From: Heterocephalus glaber
Lineage: Eukaryota > Chordata > Mammalia > Rodentia > Bathyergidae
NCBI RefSeq assembly: GCF_000247695.1
Contig: NW_004624849.1
Span: forward strand, 3,888,980 to 3,952,979
DNA length: 64,000 bases
Direction: 5' to 3'
Below are positions 1 through 11,739 of this stretch, one piece after another. The notes beneath the pieces were generated by a model that made no database searches, had not been told where the DNA came from, and saw nothing but the letters and a program-made list of their open reading frames with translations. Numbering within the stretch: position 1 is the first letter of the stretch; each line of letters begins with the position of its first letter. A program made the translations under genes and the position numbers.

Positions 1-246
1 AGGTCTAGTTTTAATCTTTGGCAAGTTGAAACCCAATTTTCCCAGCACCATTTATTAAAGAGGCTATCTTTCCTCCAGTGAGGGTGTTTGGCTCCTTTAT
101 CAAAGATGAGATGGCAGAGTGTGTCTGAGTTGTTTCTGCATCTTCTAATCTGTTCCACTCAGGTCTGTTTCTTTGCCAGTACCATGCTGTTTTTATCACA
201 GTAGCTTTGTATTATAGTTGCAGGTTGGGGATTGTGATACCCCCAG
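1..246 (-). mobile_element. L1 fragment (ORF2 C-terminal part)
   Basis: On the minus strand the sequence encodes a broken piece of L1 ORF2 C-terminus (TAWYW..NR..WNR block). It is cut by the window start and has no intact ORF. Confidence 0.8.
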
Positions 247-254
247 GGAACATT

Positions 255-345
255 CTAAGGTTTGTCCCATTGTATAGATGAAGAAAATGAGGTTTGGCAG
301 GAAGCAGTGATCTGCCCAGGATATCACAGCACTGTGAGGAAAGAT
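255..345 (+). mobile_element. MIR fragment
   Basis: The core 'tatagatgaagaaaatgagg' followed by 'atctgcccaggatatcacag' follows the MIR pattern (gatgaggaaactgagg ... gcccaaggtcac). Confidence 0.55.
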
Positions 346-1633
346 TTGATCCTTTTAGGCTAGAGGATTGGGGCAGTCTCAGTGGCACCAGGCTAGGCCC
401 ATGTGAGTAGGAAGTTTAGAGGGGAGGGACATGGGCTTCTTTCTAGCCTTGCCACCTGGGAGACCACCTGTGTTCTGTCCCTCCTTACAGAGGATGGGGC
501 ATTAGGCTGCTCCAGGTGGGAAATGGAGCCCCTAGACCCCAAGCAGACCCTTCCCAGCGGCTGTGGCTGCTGGTGGATTGGGAACCCCCACAGGAGCAGT
601 GTTGCCAAGAGATGTAGAGGGCTGGAGGGGGCGTGAGACCCATTTCCGGGCTGGACATGTCTCAGGAGGAATGGGCTGAGGCCCACAGCCTTATGGCCTT
701 GGCCATCTGGACATGGTAGCTGTGTAGAAATACTGGGCAGGGCCACAGATTGCAGCCATCCCTGTGCTGGGCATGAGAAGCCATGCTGTGCTCTCACTGG
801 GATCCAATAATCCTAGAAGTTTCCCCAAGGGTGCACCTGAGCCAGGTTCACCAGATGAGGAGTCCTAGGCTGGCAGAGAGCAAACCCAGCTGTCCCCTGA
901 CCCAAGCCCTCCTTCTGGCTCTGTGGGTCCTGCTCCTGGGAGCTGCTCTGTGGCTCAGCTCAACTCTGACTCCCTGTCCCGCCTTGTCTTGGGAAGGGAA
1001 CTTGCTCAAGCTGGAAGCCAAGAAGTCATTCTGGATAGTTTCCAACATCTCCCTGCTCAGTCCACCAGCACAGGCTGGATCTGCTCCGGGACCCCTTCCC
1101 AGATACTGCTGTCCCACTGCAACCTTCCTCTCCCTCCCTCTCTCTGGACCACACAACTCCCTCCTCAGGGCTCCTGGCCTTCTGGTCCAGGCCTCCAGAC
1201 AGATACAAGAGTGACTGCCATTTGAAACTGGCTTTCACATGTCATGTGGCCCCACCCACCTAGTCAGGCTCCTCTCCCCCACTGCACTGCCGCAGCTCCT
1301 AGGCACCTCGCTCAGTCCCTTTATAGGTTTTCTTACCTACTGAGGACTACCTCTGCTGAGGAATCTTAAGGAGTCTGTCTTGTTGGTCAGGCTGTGCCCA
1401 GGGCCATACCTAGAGCTGATAATTAAGTATTCGAGACTAAATGCAGAGTGAATGAACCTGCCCTGGGAGTTTGGAAGCCCAGTTCCAGCCTAGATGACTG
1501 CCAACCTCTTGGAGCACCAACACTCTCTAAAACCTCCAGCTGTACTCGAATTGCCTGGCTATGTGGGCCCTGCATCTCTCTCCCAGGGCCTTGCTTTGAC
1601 TGTGCTCATAGTACTGGGCTTGATGAGTCTAGC
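346..1633. other. PEMT intron, no feature recognised
   Basis: This is GC-moderate sequence with no repeat family I can name. The overlapping open frames on both strands at 393-1238 show no family motifs and no splice logic, so I treat them as chance. Confidence 0.5.
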
Positions 1634-1777
1634 TATCAGGCATGGTGGTGCCCACCTGTAATTCCAGCACTTAGGAGGCTGAGGCAGGAGAATCACTGCA
1701 AGTTTGAGGCCAACCTGGGCTACATAGTGAGTGGAAGACCAGCCTGAGCTACATGGAGGGACCCTATCCAAAAAAAG
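1634..1777 (+). mobile_element. B1 SINE
   Basis: It starts 'caggcatggtggtgcccacc', contains the duplicated 'ctacat.gtgag...' block typical of rodent B1 and ends in an A-run. It is 7SL RNA-derived. Confidence 0.9.
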
Positions 1778-3429
1778 AGGTGCAGCTTTCTTTTCCATGA
1801 CACAGGGCCCACAGGAAGAGGCTGGCAGGAGCCCAGAGAAAGGCAAGACCCAGCCTCAGATAGGTGTGTCCATCCGGTCTCCATGGCCTCTGCAACCCCG
1901 AGCCACCCAGCAGGAGACTCCCCTTCCCAGAAGGATCTAGGAGCCTATGACAGTAAGCACCTGGCTTGCACATGGTGGTGCTCATCATGGTCCTTGCTTC
2001 CCAGCTTGATGTTTCCCAAGATGCTGCATACTTAGCGCTTGCAGGCCCTTGGGAATGCCGCCTGGGACCAGTTGGAGAATTGTAGAGCGAGTGACCTAGG
2101 GGAGTAAGATGCAGGTTGGAAGTGAGGAGTACAGCAGCCCAGAGAGGCCTGCAGGGCCTCCTACCTGCTCTGGGGACAGGGTGAGTAGCCCCAAGATGTT
2201 TCCAATGGCACACTGTTGGCCACACAGCAGTCAAGTGTTAAAACTAGTGCATGCATCTGACATGCAGCTGTTCTGTGGCAGTAGATGTTGTTTCCTCTTG
2301 GGCTTCCTCACTGCCACGTAGAGCTCCACTGTATAGTGCTCCAAGAGGAAGACAAATCTCATTTACTCTTCCCTAGCCCTACACAGGGAGATGTTGGAAA
2401 CTATCCACACAGGCCACTTGCGTTGTTCCCAGCCCTCTGCAATGTTCAGTGCTGCTGCAGGGCAAGCACTTGCTGGAGGTCCCCAGTGGGAACTGCATGT
2501 GATCTTGCCCACTCTTGTAAACTGGGAGAGGTCTGCTTCCTTCCCTTTCGCAGGCAGCCCCAGTAAATCTCAGATGATCCTGGTCTGGAGTGGGTAGAGA
2601 CAGCTGAGGGTGGGGTGGTCTGAGCCAGGGGTGGGGTGGCCTGTGGGGGGGAGTAGATTGGATAAAGCAGGTGAGATCTGGCCACAGCTGGGTATGGTGG
2701 GAAATAGGGAGCCATAGAAGGGTTTGGAGCAGGGGAGTGAATTAATGACCCCATCCTATCTTTTGAATTGCAAAGGGCTTCCTTGGTTCCCTGAGTCAAC
2801 CTCACTCACCTGCACTGTTCAATGGGAGTTCCCCCTTCTACAAGAAGGCCTTGTTGGGGTGCCAAGGCAGGAAGATAACAGCCTGAGAGCTGAAGGGGTG
2901 GCAGGTGCCTGCCCCTGGCGATGGAGCAGCTGGGCTGCCGGGTCAGAGGCATGCAGACACCTTTGCACCTGCACTTGCTGCTAGAGAGGCTTGGTTGTTT
3001 GGGTTGCAGGTGAACCATCCTCCCCTAGGGAACGTGGCTCCCTGAAAACTCAGCTGTGGAAAGACCTCACAGCCTCCTTCCCTTCCTTTCCCACCCAGCC
3101 CAGGAAGCCAGCCTGACTGGGCAGCTCAAGCCCAGGGAATTGCTCTGTGGCTGGACAATTTTGTCCTTTTTTCTCCTCCCCATGGGCGAGGCATGCAGAC
3201 ACTCAGGCCCTTCTGGAGGGGGTAGGGAGAGGCCAGGATCCCAGGGCTAAGGAGGCTCTACAAGCTATTGAGACCATCACCTCAGCCTACAGGAAGTAAC
3301 AAATGATTCAGAGTCCTGGACTTCTAAAGTCTTGGCTCCCTGGGTCCACACAGGGGTTTGGGGGTTGGCAAGTGCATTCCAAAAGCCACAGCACTAGGGG
3401 CCTGCTTTTTTTAATGGCCCAAAAGCTAA
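1778..3429. other. PEMT intron, no feature recognised
   Basis: Single-copy-looking sequence without exon signals that fit PEMT. Nothing further can be named. Confidence 0.5.
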
Positions 3430-4610
3430 GAATGGTTTTTACATGAGTACATTTTTAAAATTGTAAAATACACATATATGAATTTTACCATTTAAGGGTA
3501 TATCTCAGTGGCATTAAATACTTTTATGATGTTTCGTAACCATTACCACTGCTTATCTTCAGAACATTTTTTATCTTGTAAAGCTGAAACTCAATACCCC
3601 TTAAGCACCTAATTCCACAAGCCCTTGCCCCCAGCCCTGGGGAACCCCATGCAACTTTCTGTCTGTGAATTTGACTACTCTAGGGACCACATATAAGTAC
3701 AATCAGGCATTATTTGTCTTCTTTATGATTAGCTTATTTCACTTAGCCTAATGTCCTCAGGGTTCATCCATGTTGGAGCATGTATCAGGATTTCCTCCTT
3801 TTAAGGCTGAGTAATATTCTACTACATGGATAAACACACTATGTACCCATTCACTTGCAGATGGACGCTTGGAGTTTTTCCACCTTTTAGCTATGGTGGA
3901 TAATGTTGTTGTGGACGTGGGGATACAAGTATTGTTGGAGATCCTACTTTCCGTTCTTTGGGGCTGTCTTAGTTACTTTCTTGTTGCTAGGGAAAAAATA
4001 CCTGACACCCACAAGTTGAAGAAAGATTCATTTTAGCTCAGAGTTTGTAGGGGTTTTAGTCCATAGTCAACCAGCTCCAATGCAGGGTGGCATGGCAGAG
4101 GGCCATGGCAAAGGAGAAGCAGTTCATGGCATAACAGGCAGGAAGCAGTGAGCCTTCCTTCTTTCCCTTTTTATTTCATCCACGCTACAAGCCTATTGGT
4201 TGGTTCTACCCTCAAGCCTATTGGTGGGTCTTCCCTCTTCAGTAAATCCATCGTCCACACCCAGAATTATGGTAAACCCATCAGTGGACTAATCTAGTAG
4301 TGGATACTCATGATCCAGCCACTTCCCAAAAGCCTCAGCTATGAGTGCATAAGGTTTTGAGGGGACATCTAGGTATAAGCCATAACAGAGGTATATTCCT
4401 AGAAGTGGAATTGTTGACTCATGTGGTAGGTAATTCTATGACTAGTTTTTTTAAGGAACTGCCAAACTGTTTTCCATAGTGGCTGCATCATTTTCCATTA
4501 ACATTCTACCAGTAATTCACTAGTGTTCCAATTTCTCCACATCCTTACCTTCCCTGTTATTTTCTGCCTTTTTACTAGTGGCCATCCTAATGGGTAGGGA
4601 GGTGACATCT
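3430..4610 (-). mobile_element. Old L1 3' region, split by an LTR
   Basis: Antisense L1 3' sequence ('gtattaaatactttt', 'tttgactactctagg', 'cacttagcctaatgtcctca') runs to about 3964. It resumes at about 4388 with 'attcctagaagtggaattg' and 'ccatcctaatgggtaggga'. The two halves are collinear, so they were one element before an LTR inserted at 3965-4387. Confidence 0.8.
3965..4387 (-). mobile_element. Solo LTR, ERVL-MaLR type
   Basis: It is bounded by TGTCTTAG and CCATAACA; on the minus strand this is the TGTTATGG...CTAAGACA end pair of MaLR LTRs. A 'ttcattttagctca' block is the complement of the usual 'gagcca..taaa' 3' segment. No internal coding part is present. Confidence 0.65.
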
Positions 4611-4739
4611 TGGTGGTGCACACTTCCATGATGGTCTAGGTGCTCTGAATGTCCCTGACTTAGGGCTACAGCAGTCTTTCCAGTTTGTTCCGAGAAGCCT
4701 GGGGAAGGGCAGGTCCACCTCTGGCCCTCATGTGCTGGC

Positions 4740-4830
4740 TGGCCCTTAGTAGGTCACTTCACATCTCTGAGCTTTGATTTCCTGTCTGTAAAAGGGAACA
4801 GTAGTCACTTCCATGAGGGATCCAGATGGG
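4740..4830 (-). mobile_element. MIR fragment
   Basis: 'cacatctctgagctttgatt' followed by 'tcctgtctgtaaaaggg' is the MIR core in reverse. Confidence 0.6.
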
Positions 4831-5081
4831 AAAGCAGGAGCTGATGTGGACCACAAGAAGGTGCATTACTGTCCCCCACTTGCCAGCTCAAGAGTGCATG
4901 TCATATGCTGTGGGACCTCAGGGGTGCATGGAGCTGGGAGAGCTTTCCTGAGGACATGGCATTGGAACCCAGCATGAGCTGAACTGAGTTAGGCTGCAGA
5001 GGAAGGCTCATCAGGGGCCCCAGGGAAGAGTGCATGGTAGAGTTGTGAGGCCACCACGGCGGGGAGGGTCAAGGGATGACC

Positions 5082-5205
5082 TTAACTAGGCAGGGCGGCG
5101 CATGTCTGAAGTCCCAGCTACTGGGATAGCTTGAGCCCAGGACTTTTGGGCCAGTCTGGGCAACATAGCAAGACCGTGTCTCTTAAAGAAAGAAGGAAGA
5201 AATCC
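5082..5205 (+). mobile_element. Old 7SL-derived monomer (PB1/FLAM-like)
   Basis: 'cccagctactgggatagctt', 'gagcccaggacttttgggcc' and 'gggcaacatagcaagaccgt' resemble a free Alu-like left monomer rather than modern B1; the tail is an AAAG-rich run. Confidence 0.65.
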
Positions 5206-5999
5206 AGGCAGGTGGAGAGAAAGAAAGGCAGAAAAGAGGGAAAGAAAACCAACAGATGCTGCAGTGGCCTCCCCATGTGCAGTCTCTAGGGAGCCTGCAG
5301 GAGTGCTGGAGGGAACCTCTGTGCCTGGACCTGGCATCCTCTCCAGTGTGGATGCTTGCAGAGAGCAGTAGGAACTGGTTTCCTGGTCCTTGGTCCCTGG
5401 ATGGAGTCCCCTTCCTCCAGGCCCCAAGCCAGTGTTGTATATGTCTTGGGGAATAAGAGGACAGGTCCTCCATGTCATTAGGGGATAAAGATAGGGTTGG
5501 TGCCAGCATGAAACTGTCTGCCTACCCTCAGACCCTGAGCTCAGGAGGGAAGCAACCTGCATCTAGCTTCTTGCAGGCCGTGGTCCTTCTCAGACTTCTC
5601 TATCTCAGCAGTGGCCAGAACTGCAGTATGCACAGCCAGCAGGCCCATGACTTGTTTCTCTCCTGACCTTGGAGATCAAAAGGCAGCGATGTGTACTGGC
5701 TCTTGCTTCCTCCTCTTCACCTCCACCCCTGTGACTGCTGCAGATTCTGAGCCTATCTTATGCAGGGCTGGAATCCCCCATCCCTGCCCTGCTCTGCACC
5801 CCTCTGCATTATTGACAAGCATCTCTCCATTGCCTACCTGGCAGGTGAGTTCATATGGACTCAGGCATGAGAGTGGGGAGTGGTGCAAGGGAGGGGCTGG
5901 AGAGAGAATCCCTTGGGACCAGCAGCTGCCTGGATGGAGCCTCCCACCCTTAGCACCCAGCACCCTCCCCTTTAGTCTATACCCACAGGCATGAGTGCT

Positions 6000-6140
6000 G
6001 TGTGTGTCAAAGTACACATAATAAAAACCACCATGTTTAGATATGCCAGTCTGTAACATTTAGTCACTCCCAACATTGTACAACCATCTCTTGTCTAGTT
6101 CCAGAACTACTCTCTACCCCAAATGATAGCGTCACCCATG
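6000..6140 (-). mobile_element. Old L1 3' fragment
   Basis: 'acacataataaaaaccacca' and 'tacaaccatctcttgtctag' match the antisense 3' region also seen at 3430 and 19180. Confidence 0.5.
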
Positions 6141-9100
6141 AAGCTGGTCCTGGCTGGTCCCAAGGGGCCACTGCATCAGCTGGCCTGCACCAGCTAGTGG
6201 TCTAGGAGGACCGGTCAGGATGAGCCACTTTATCTGGAGTCTGAAAATATTAAGTCCAGACCTCAGCAGGCAATCAGCACTCTCTTGTTTGCTCTGGCGG
6301 TGGAGCATGATGGGGAAGCATCTGATGAGTCCCCTTCCCCACCGGCTCCCCCCTGTGCAGCCAGCCTCTGCTGGACCTGGATGGCCTAGAGCTGCTTCTG
6401 TCTAATGAGCCCACAGAGCCATTCTGAGAAGGGCACTGGGGGAGAGCATGTGGTTGGCCTGGCTAGGGCTGGCCTCAAAGGGCACCCCTGACCCTCTCCT
6501 ATCTTCCACCTAGATAGCTGATAGCCATGAGAGGAGGCTGACCTAGATGGTCAGACACTTTATGGAAGTCCATGCATCCAGACTGCAGAGAACTGGAAAG
6601 GGAATATGGGTCAGGCCTCTGGGATCTTGGGGAAGTGAAGAGGGAGAGCCAGGGTGAGGCCAGGCCCAGGGGCCAGGTGGACCAGCTTCTGCAGCCAGGA
6701 TGGTAGGAAGAACAGCCCTCTACACCACTAGAGGCTACCTTCTCACCCTGGGGCCCTGAAGAGGTGTTCTAGCCTGGGATTCCCAGACCTACACGTTGCC
6801 TGTCACTTACAGGGAGGAGGACCTCTCTGTTCCAGGCCCTGAGGAAGCAGAAGCTTCCACCAGCCTGTGCTTCTGCCCCGCCCACCCGAACCTCTCTGTT
6901 CCCTTATTTGTAACATGGAGCACACTCTCTGGGTTGTTGTTGAGTTTTGAAGACACTTTGAAAAGGTGGTATAACTTTTTTGTTACTGTCTTAGTACTTG
7001 TTCATTTTAATTGTATTAGGAGAACAAGCCCCTCAGATGCCTAATTTCACAAATGGTCTTGCCTAGTCTGAGTTGAAGTGTGAAGAGCAAGTTCACCTAA
7101 GCAGGAGATAAGGAGGAATCAGAAATGAGTGGCAGCTTGTGCTACATGGGGCACAGATAGCACCATGGGGACACACTTAAGGGATGAAGTCAAGGAAGTG
7201 GATGCTGTGGGCACTGCTTGGCCATGTGTCTGTGGCCTGGTTCGGGGCTTCCTTCTAGGCTCACGAGACCCTCCACCCTCAGCCTCCCCACCAGGTTTCC
7301 GGGATCTCATTGGAGCAGGGGACAGGCAGCCCCAGGTCACATTGGTGACTGAAAGCTCAATCCAAGTTTTAAAAATAGAACCCGAGGCACACGCATGAGT
7401 CTCCATTCACCCCCACCAAGTGCAGAATATTTCCAAAGGAAATTACTCCTCTTACCTCACTGTGCTGTGCAGTGCATGGCCATAGTGCTTTTTGTCCCTC
7501 CACTAATTCTTGAGTGGAATAGACTGTGCTTTCCTGGCTCACTGCAGGAGCTGGAACGCCTGCCGCCTAATTGGGCATTGATTCCTGTAAGCCAGCCACT
7601 TTTGTCACAGAGTGTTTGTGGCTGGTGGCTCAGGTTGGACCGCCAGGAAGAAGCCCCTATGGACTTTTTGCAGGCTCTTAGAGCAAATGACCCTTCATGT
7701 ACTTCGTGGGGAGCCCAGCTTCACCCTGCTGTTTGGAGGGACCTCTAATCCCTCCCTGCCAGCCAGTCCAGGATGGAGCCACAGGCTGGTAACTTTCAGC
7801 AGGCCCTGGGCAGACTGGGGCAGCCAGACCTGGCCCCAAACCTGCTGCTTCTAGGAAGATAATTTTTCTTCCAAACTGAGCCAGGAAATGTACTGAGAGG
7901 TTCGGGTACAGCCATGTCCTTACTGCCTGGTGTGCAGTGCAGATGAATTCTCTGGCAGAGGAAACTGCAGATAGCTTGGCACAGAGCATAAAACTGAGGC
8001 TTAGCAGCCCTGAGCCAGGTCTCCCTCCAGAGTGACCCTCTAGCCTCCAGGGTTCTGGCTTGCCCCCAGTGCTCACCTGTCGTCTACACAGCCTGACCGG
8101 GCTCCCTGACTGTGCTCCTCACTATGTGCACCTAGAGCCTGTTCCAGGTTCCACTGTCTTCCCCTCTTCCGCAGCCTCAAGGCACCCAGCCTTGGCAGGC
8201 CCATCCTCTTTCTGGAATGGTCTTCCTTTCCCCTTCTCTCAGATCACCGAGGCCTCCTTTCCTCACTGTAGCCCCCATGTTTCCTCCCAGAGCTTCTCAT
8301 AGTGTCTGCCTTGGTTTGCTCCTTTCCTTCCCACTGTCTACAAGCCCCAGAGCTGTGGACTGCTCAGTGTGTGCGTGTAGCCACTCACAGCAGCCTTGTG
8401 CAAGGAGGTAGGGGAGGGGTCACCATCACATCTCAGAGAAGAAGACTGAGACTGGAAACTCAGGTCTATGCAGCCCCATTCCACCCTTCCCCTAGGACCC
8501 TGCAGCTCTTTTGCAGCCACTGGTGACCCTGGAGAACTCATAGCAAGTGGCCTACGCCTGCCGGTGAGGCAGTGTCCTAGCCCGTAAGAGTACCCCTTCC
8601 CCAATCAGCCCACACACAAACATTCTGTTCCCTGGGCAGCCCTGCCTTGCCTGGGCTTGCCTTTCTCACCACCACCCACAACGCTCCGGTGCCTGCACAC
8701 AGGGGAGTGTGGGAGGCTACCCAGGCTGGGGGTAACAAGCTTGATGTCCTCAGCAGCTGGGTCTGTAGAGTCCTAGGGCTGCCTAGAGGGCGCAGTATGG
8801 CCCTCTCTCACAACACAGAGTATGAGTGATGCCTGCCTGGCTCCATGGCAGCATGACCCTGAACCAAAGCTGGCAGCTCCATCTGGAGGTGTAGGGTGAC
8901 CCTGAGCCAGGCAGCAGGAGGATGAGGAGGGTGGTGGTGGGTGGAAAGCTGGAGGTGTGGCAGCATGACCGGCAGCTAGGTTTGCCCTGACACATATGCA
9001 CCACTGGTGACAGGTCACCTGCAGGCCTCTGCCACAGTGCTTCTTCCCAGGCCTCCCTTACCCTCTGGCCCATCTGCTGGCCTGTGCTGGGTGCCAAGGA

Positions 9101-9589
9101 GATACACAGAGAAAGAGAAGCAGCCTGGTTCCCATGAGATGAAAGTCTAGTTGAAGGGAAAAGTTCTGGGTGGCAGTGTTTAGTGCCACGTGAGGATAGT
9201 GAACCACAACCTGAACCAGGCTCTTATCCGGTAGTTTCTTTAGAAATGGCTCATCAATCAAAAAATTCAAGTCCTTCCTGCCTTAAACAAACAATTAGAC
9301 AAGACAAGCCAAAAATGGTGCCGAAAGTTTATTTGAAAAGTGAGAGGTGAGTGGATATGGGAGAAACCAGCTCTGCAGAGTAAACTTGGGCAGAACGAGA
9401 AAAAGAAGATAAAACCAAAAATAAAAGTACATGCTGCAGCCAAGAAACACAAGATAGGCTATCATGGGAAGTCACAATAGTGAGCTCTCCATGGCATCTA
9501 GTCTTCTTTTATGCCATACACATCTTGTGGGAGCCTGTAAGAAGTTCCACATACGGGGTCCTGAGAATTGTTTGGTGCTGTCCTAGGTT
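6141..9589. other. PEMT intron, mostly unassigned
   Basis: Apart from an L2 piece at 8110-8345 nothing here is assignable. There are no coding exons with PEMT character. Confidence 0.45.
8110..8345 (-). mobile_element. L2 fragment
   Basis: 'ctttctggaatggtcttcct' and the following 'tcctttcctcactgtagccc' are the antisense L2 3' pattern (tctggaatgctcttcc ... ). Confidence 0.5.
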
Positions 9590-9677
9590 CTTTTTTTTTT
9601 TTTGGTACCGGAGATTGAACTCTGGACCTTGCACTTGCGAGGCAGGCAGCGGCACCGCTGAGCTAAATCCCCAGCCC
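9590..9677 (-). mobile_element. ID-like tRNA-derived SINE
   Basis: T-run, then 'ggtaccggagattgaactct' through 'gagctaaatccccagcc'. In reverse this is 'ggctggggatttagctca...' with pol III A and B boxes. Confidence 0.95.
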
Positions 9678-9824
9678 TAAAATGTCCTGGCTTCTGTTTT
9701 ATAATTGACTGGTCCTGCTCATTTCCCCAGCCAGCTTTGCCATGCCCTGTCTCCTATATCAAGGCCAGTAAGAGAATGAAGGTGGTGGAATCATTCTACT
9801 AAAAGAGGCTGGCAAATGAATATA

Positions 9825-10262
9825 CTCTGATAGATGGAAAAATTTGCAGATGGGTAGATGTGTGGGTGGGTGGATAGATCGATGGTGTATGGGTGGATGC
9901 ATTGAAAGGTAAGTGTGTAGATTGGTGGGTAGATGAGTGGTTAGGTAGATGGATGGGTGGGTGGGTAGATGGCTGAGTGGGCACATGGATAGATTAATTC
10001 AGGTGAATGAATAGGGTGGATGGGGAAGTGGGTAGATGGGTGTATGGATGGATGCATGCATGCATGTGAATGGATGGGTAGGTGGATGGATAAGTGGGTG
10101 GGTGAGTGGCTGGCTGGCTGGTAGATGTGGGTAAGTGGATGGATGGATAGGTGAATGGGTGGATCGTCCAGAAGGATGGGGGTAGATCAGTAGATGTGGG
10201 GTGGATAAATGGATGTATAGATGGGTGAGTGAATGGATAGATGAGTGAGTGGATTGGGGGGT
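9825..10262. repeat. TGGA/TAGA-type compound microsatellite
   Basis: About 440 bp of degenerate tetranucleotide units (ggtggatggatgggtgggta-like) lie in the PEMT intron. Minus-strand open frames rich in Pro-Thr-His across it are by-products of the repeat. Confidence 0.9.
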
Positions 10263-11035
10263 GGTCAATGAGCTGCTTTTGCTGGGAAGTACCTGGTACA
10301 GAGTAGGAGCAGTTGCTCTGTGTGAGCAGCAGACCACCACGTCTCCTGCAAGTGCCTTAATGGTGGAGAGAATGGGAAGTGTGTGTTTGGTACATGCATT
10401 GCTTGCCCCCACACACATCCTTTCCCTCGGGTGGGTCCACTGCCTTCCTCTCACCAGTGCTCACTCCCTCCTAATGAGGCCCAGAGCCCTTTGCATTCTC
10501 CATTCTACCTGCTCCAGGCCTTCCAGCAGGGGACCATTGGAAAGGTTGCACCTCCACTCACTGATGAGCCCTATAGTTACCCCTTCCAGTCAACCCCCCA
10601 CCTCAGAGCAAGGTTTTAAATGCCTTGGTCCCAAAGGGAACCTAATGGGGGCACTTGGTGGGTAAAGGAGGACATGGAAAGGGCTTAAAACTCAGGTCAG
10701 CTGCCCAGGTATGGCCTGGCCTGTGTAGGGGCTGTGGGGCCAATCAACAGTGCAGATACTTCCCCCAGCCCCCAGCCTCAGGCTCTGAGTCTACTGGGAT
10801 AGTGGAAGGTGCGGGACATTAGGTGCCAAGACTTGCTGTGTAACCTGCTCTGCACATGCACCTTCTCTGAGCCTCACTTTCCTCCAGAGCTCAAGTTGCT
10901 CACTGGACGGGATCAGAGTTTGCACACTGGTGGCTCTTGGGTTGCACCCAGCCTGCATTAGTGCAGTCCCAAATGGTGTACATGATTGGCCTACTCCTAA
11001 TAAATAGGGTGTTCCACAGGCAGGTCAGGATTTCC
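10263..11035. other. PEMT intron, no feature recognised
   Basis: Single-copy-looking sequence between two simple repeats. The part near 10850 ('ctctgagcctcactttcctc') may be a decayed MIR. Confidence 0.4.
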
Positions 11036-11039
11036 TCTG

Positions 11040-11074
<35 letters not shown>

Positions 11075-11123
11075 GTCTCTGTCTGTGTCTCTGTGTCTCT
11101 GTCTCTGTCTCTCTCTGTCTCTG

Positions 11124-11154
<31 letters not shown>

Positions 11155-11190
11155 GTCTCTGTGTCTCTCTGTCTGTCTGTCTTCTTCCCC
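11036..11190. repeat. (TCTG)n/(TCTCTG)n microsatellite
   Basis: Pure TCTG units pass into mixed TCTC/TCTG and TGTCTC units, about 150 bp in all. Long open frames here are repeat artefacts. Confidence 0.95.
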
Positions 11191-11204
11191 CTTCTTTCTC
11201 TGTC

Positions 11205-11385
11205 TTTTGTGGTACTAAGTATTGAACTGCTGAACCCAGGGTCTTTGCACTGAGCTACATCCCCAGACCTTTTTTGAGACAAGGTCTCACTACGTTGTCC
11301 CGGCTGGGCTTCAGTTCGCAATCCTGCCTTAGCCTCTCAAAGTGCTAAGATTGACAGGTGTGCACCACCATGGATTTCTGGCTTC
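11205..11385 (-). mobile_element. B1+ID dimeric SINE
   Basis: In reverse orientation an ID part ('attgaactgctgaacccagg...gagctacatccccag') is followed by a B1 part ('gagacaaggtctcactacgt...caggtgtgcaccacca'). Confidence 0.8.
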
Positions 11386-11593
11386 TTTTGAAAACCAAAA
11401 CTCTGTCAGGCCTGGGGCTCTGTTCCTGTCCCCACCCCAGTGTCAGTGAGCATTGGGCAGTGCCTTCCAGGTGGCTTGGGCTCCACCTGGAGCTGCTTCA
11501 GAAGGCTTTGAGTGTGTGAGCCCTAGGCCCACTGCAGTCTCAGGCACTTGCCCCAATGTGGTGACATGCTCTCTCCCTGTCCCCTGTCTGCAG

Positions 11594-11739
11594 CTTCACA
11601 CAGGCCATGCTGAGCCAGCCCAAGATGGAGGGCCTGGATAACCCTACCACCTACGGCCTGGGCCTTGCACTCCTGGGTGTGGGCACCGTGTTTGTGCTTT
11701 CCAGTTTCTTTGCACTGGGCTTCACTGGAACCTTCCTAG
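11594..11739 (+). CDS. PEMT: PEMT coding exon A (fourth from last)
   Basis: The acceptor is tgcag before 11594 and the donor is gtaag at 11740. The 146 bp encode the end of a split Cys codon, then [16 protein letters not shown] and a hydrophobic membrane segment holding the AdoMet-binding GVG. The exon ends one base into a Gly codon. Confidence 0.93.

Noticed and set aside
9759..10454. Minus-strand open frames rich in Pro, Thr and His, up to 151 codons
   Set aside because: They follow the TGGA/TAGA microsatellite, whose complement lacks stop codons; no protein-like composition.
10937..11321. Open frames of Ser/Val/Leu/Cys repeats and an Arg/Glu/Asp repeat on the other strand
   Set aside because: Products of the TCTG/TCTC microsatellite.
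1..11593. Upstream PEMT exons within the window
   Set aside because: I looked for the exon ending in the split Cys codon before FTQAML and saw no matching sequence with a donor site; it presumably lies further upstream.
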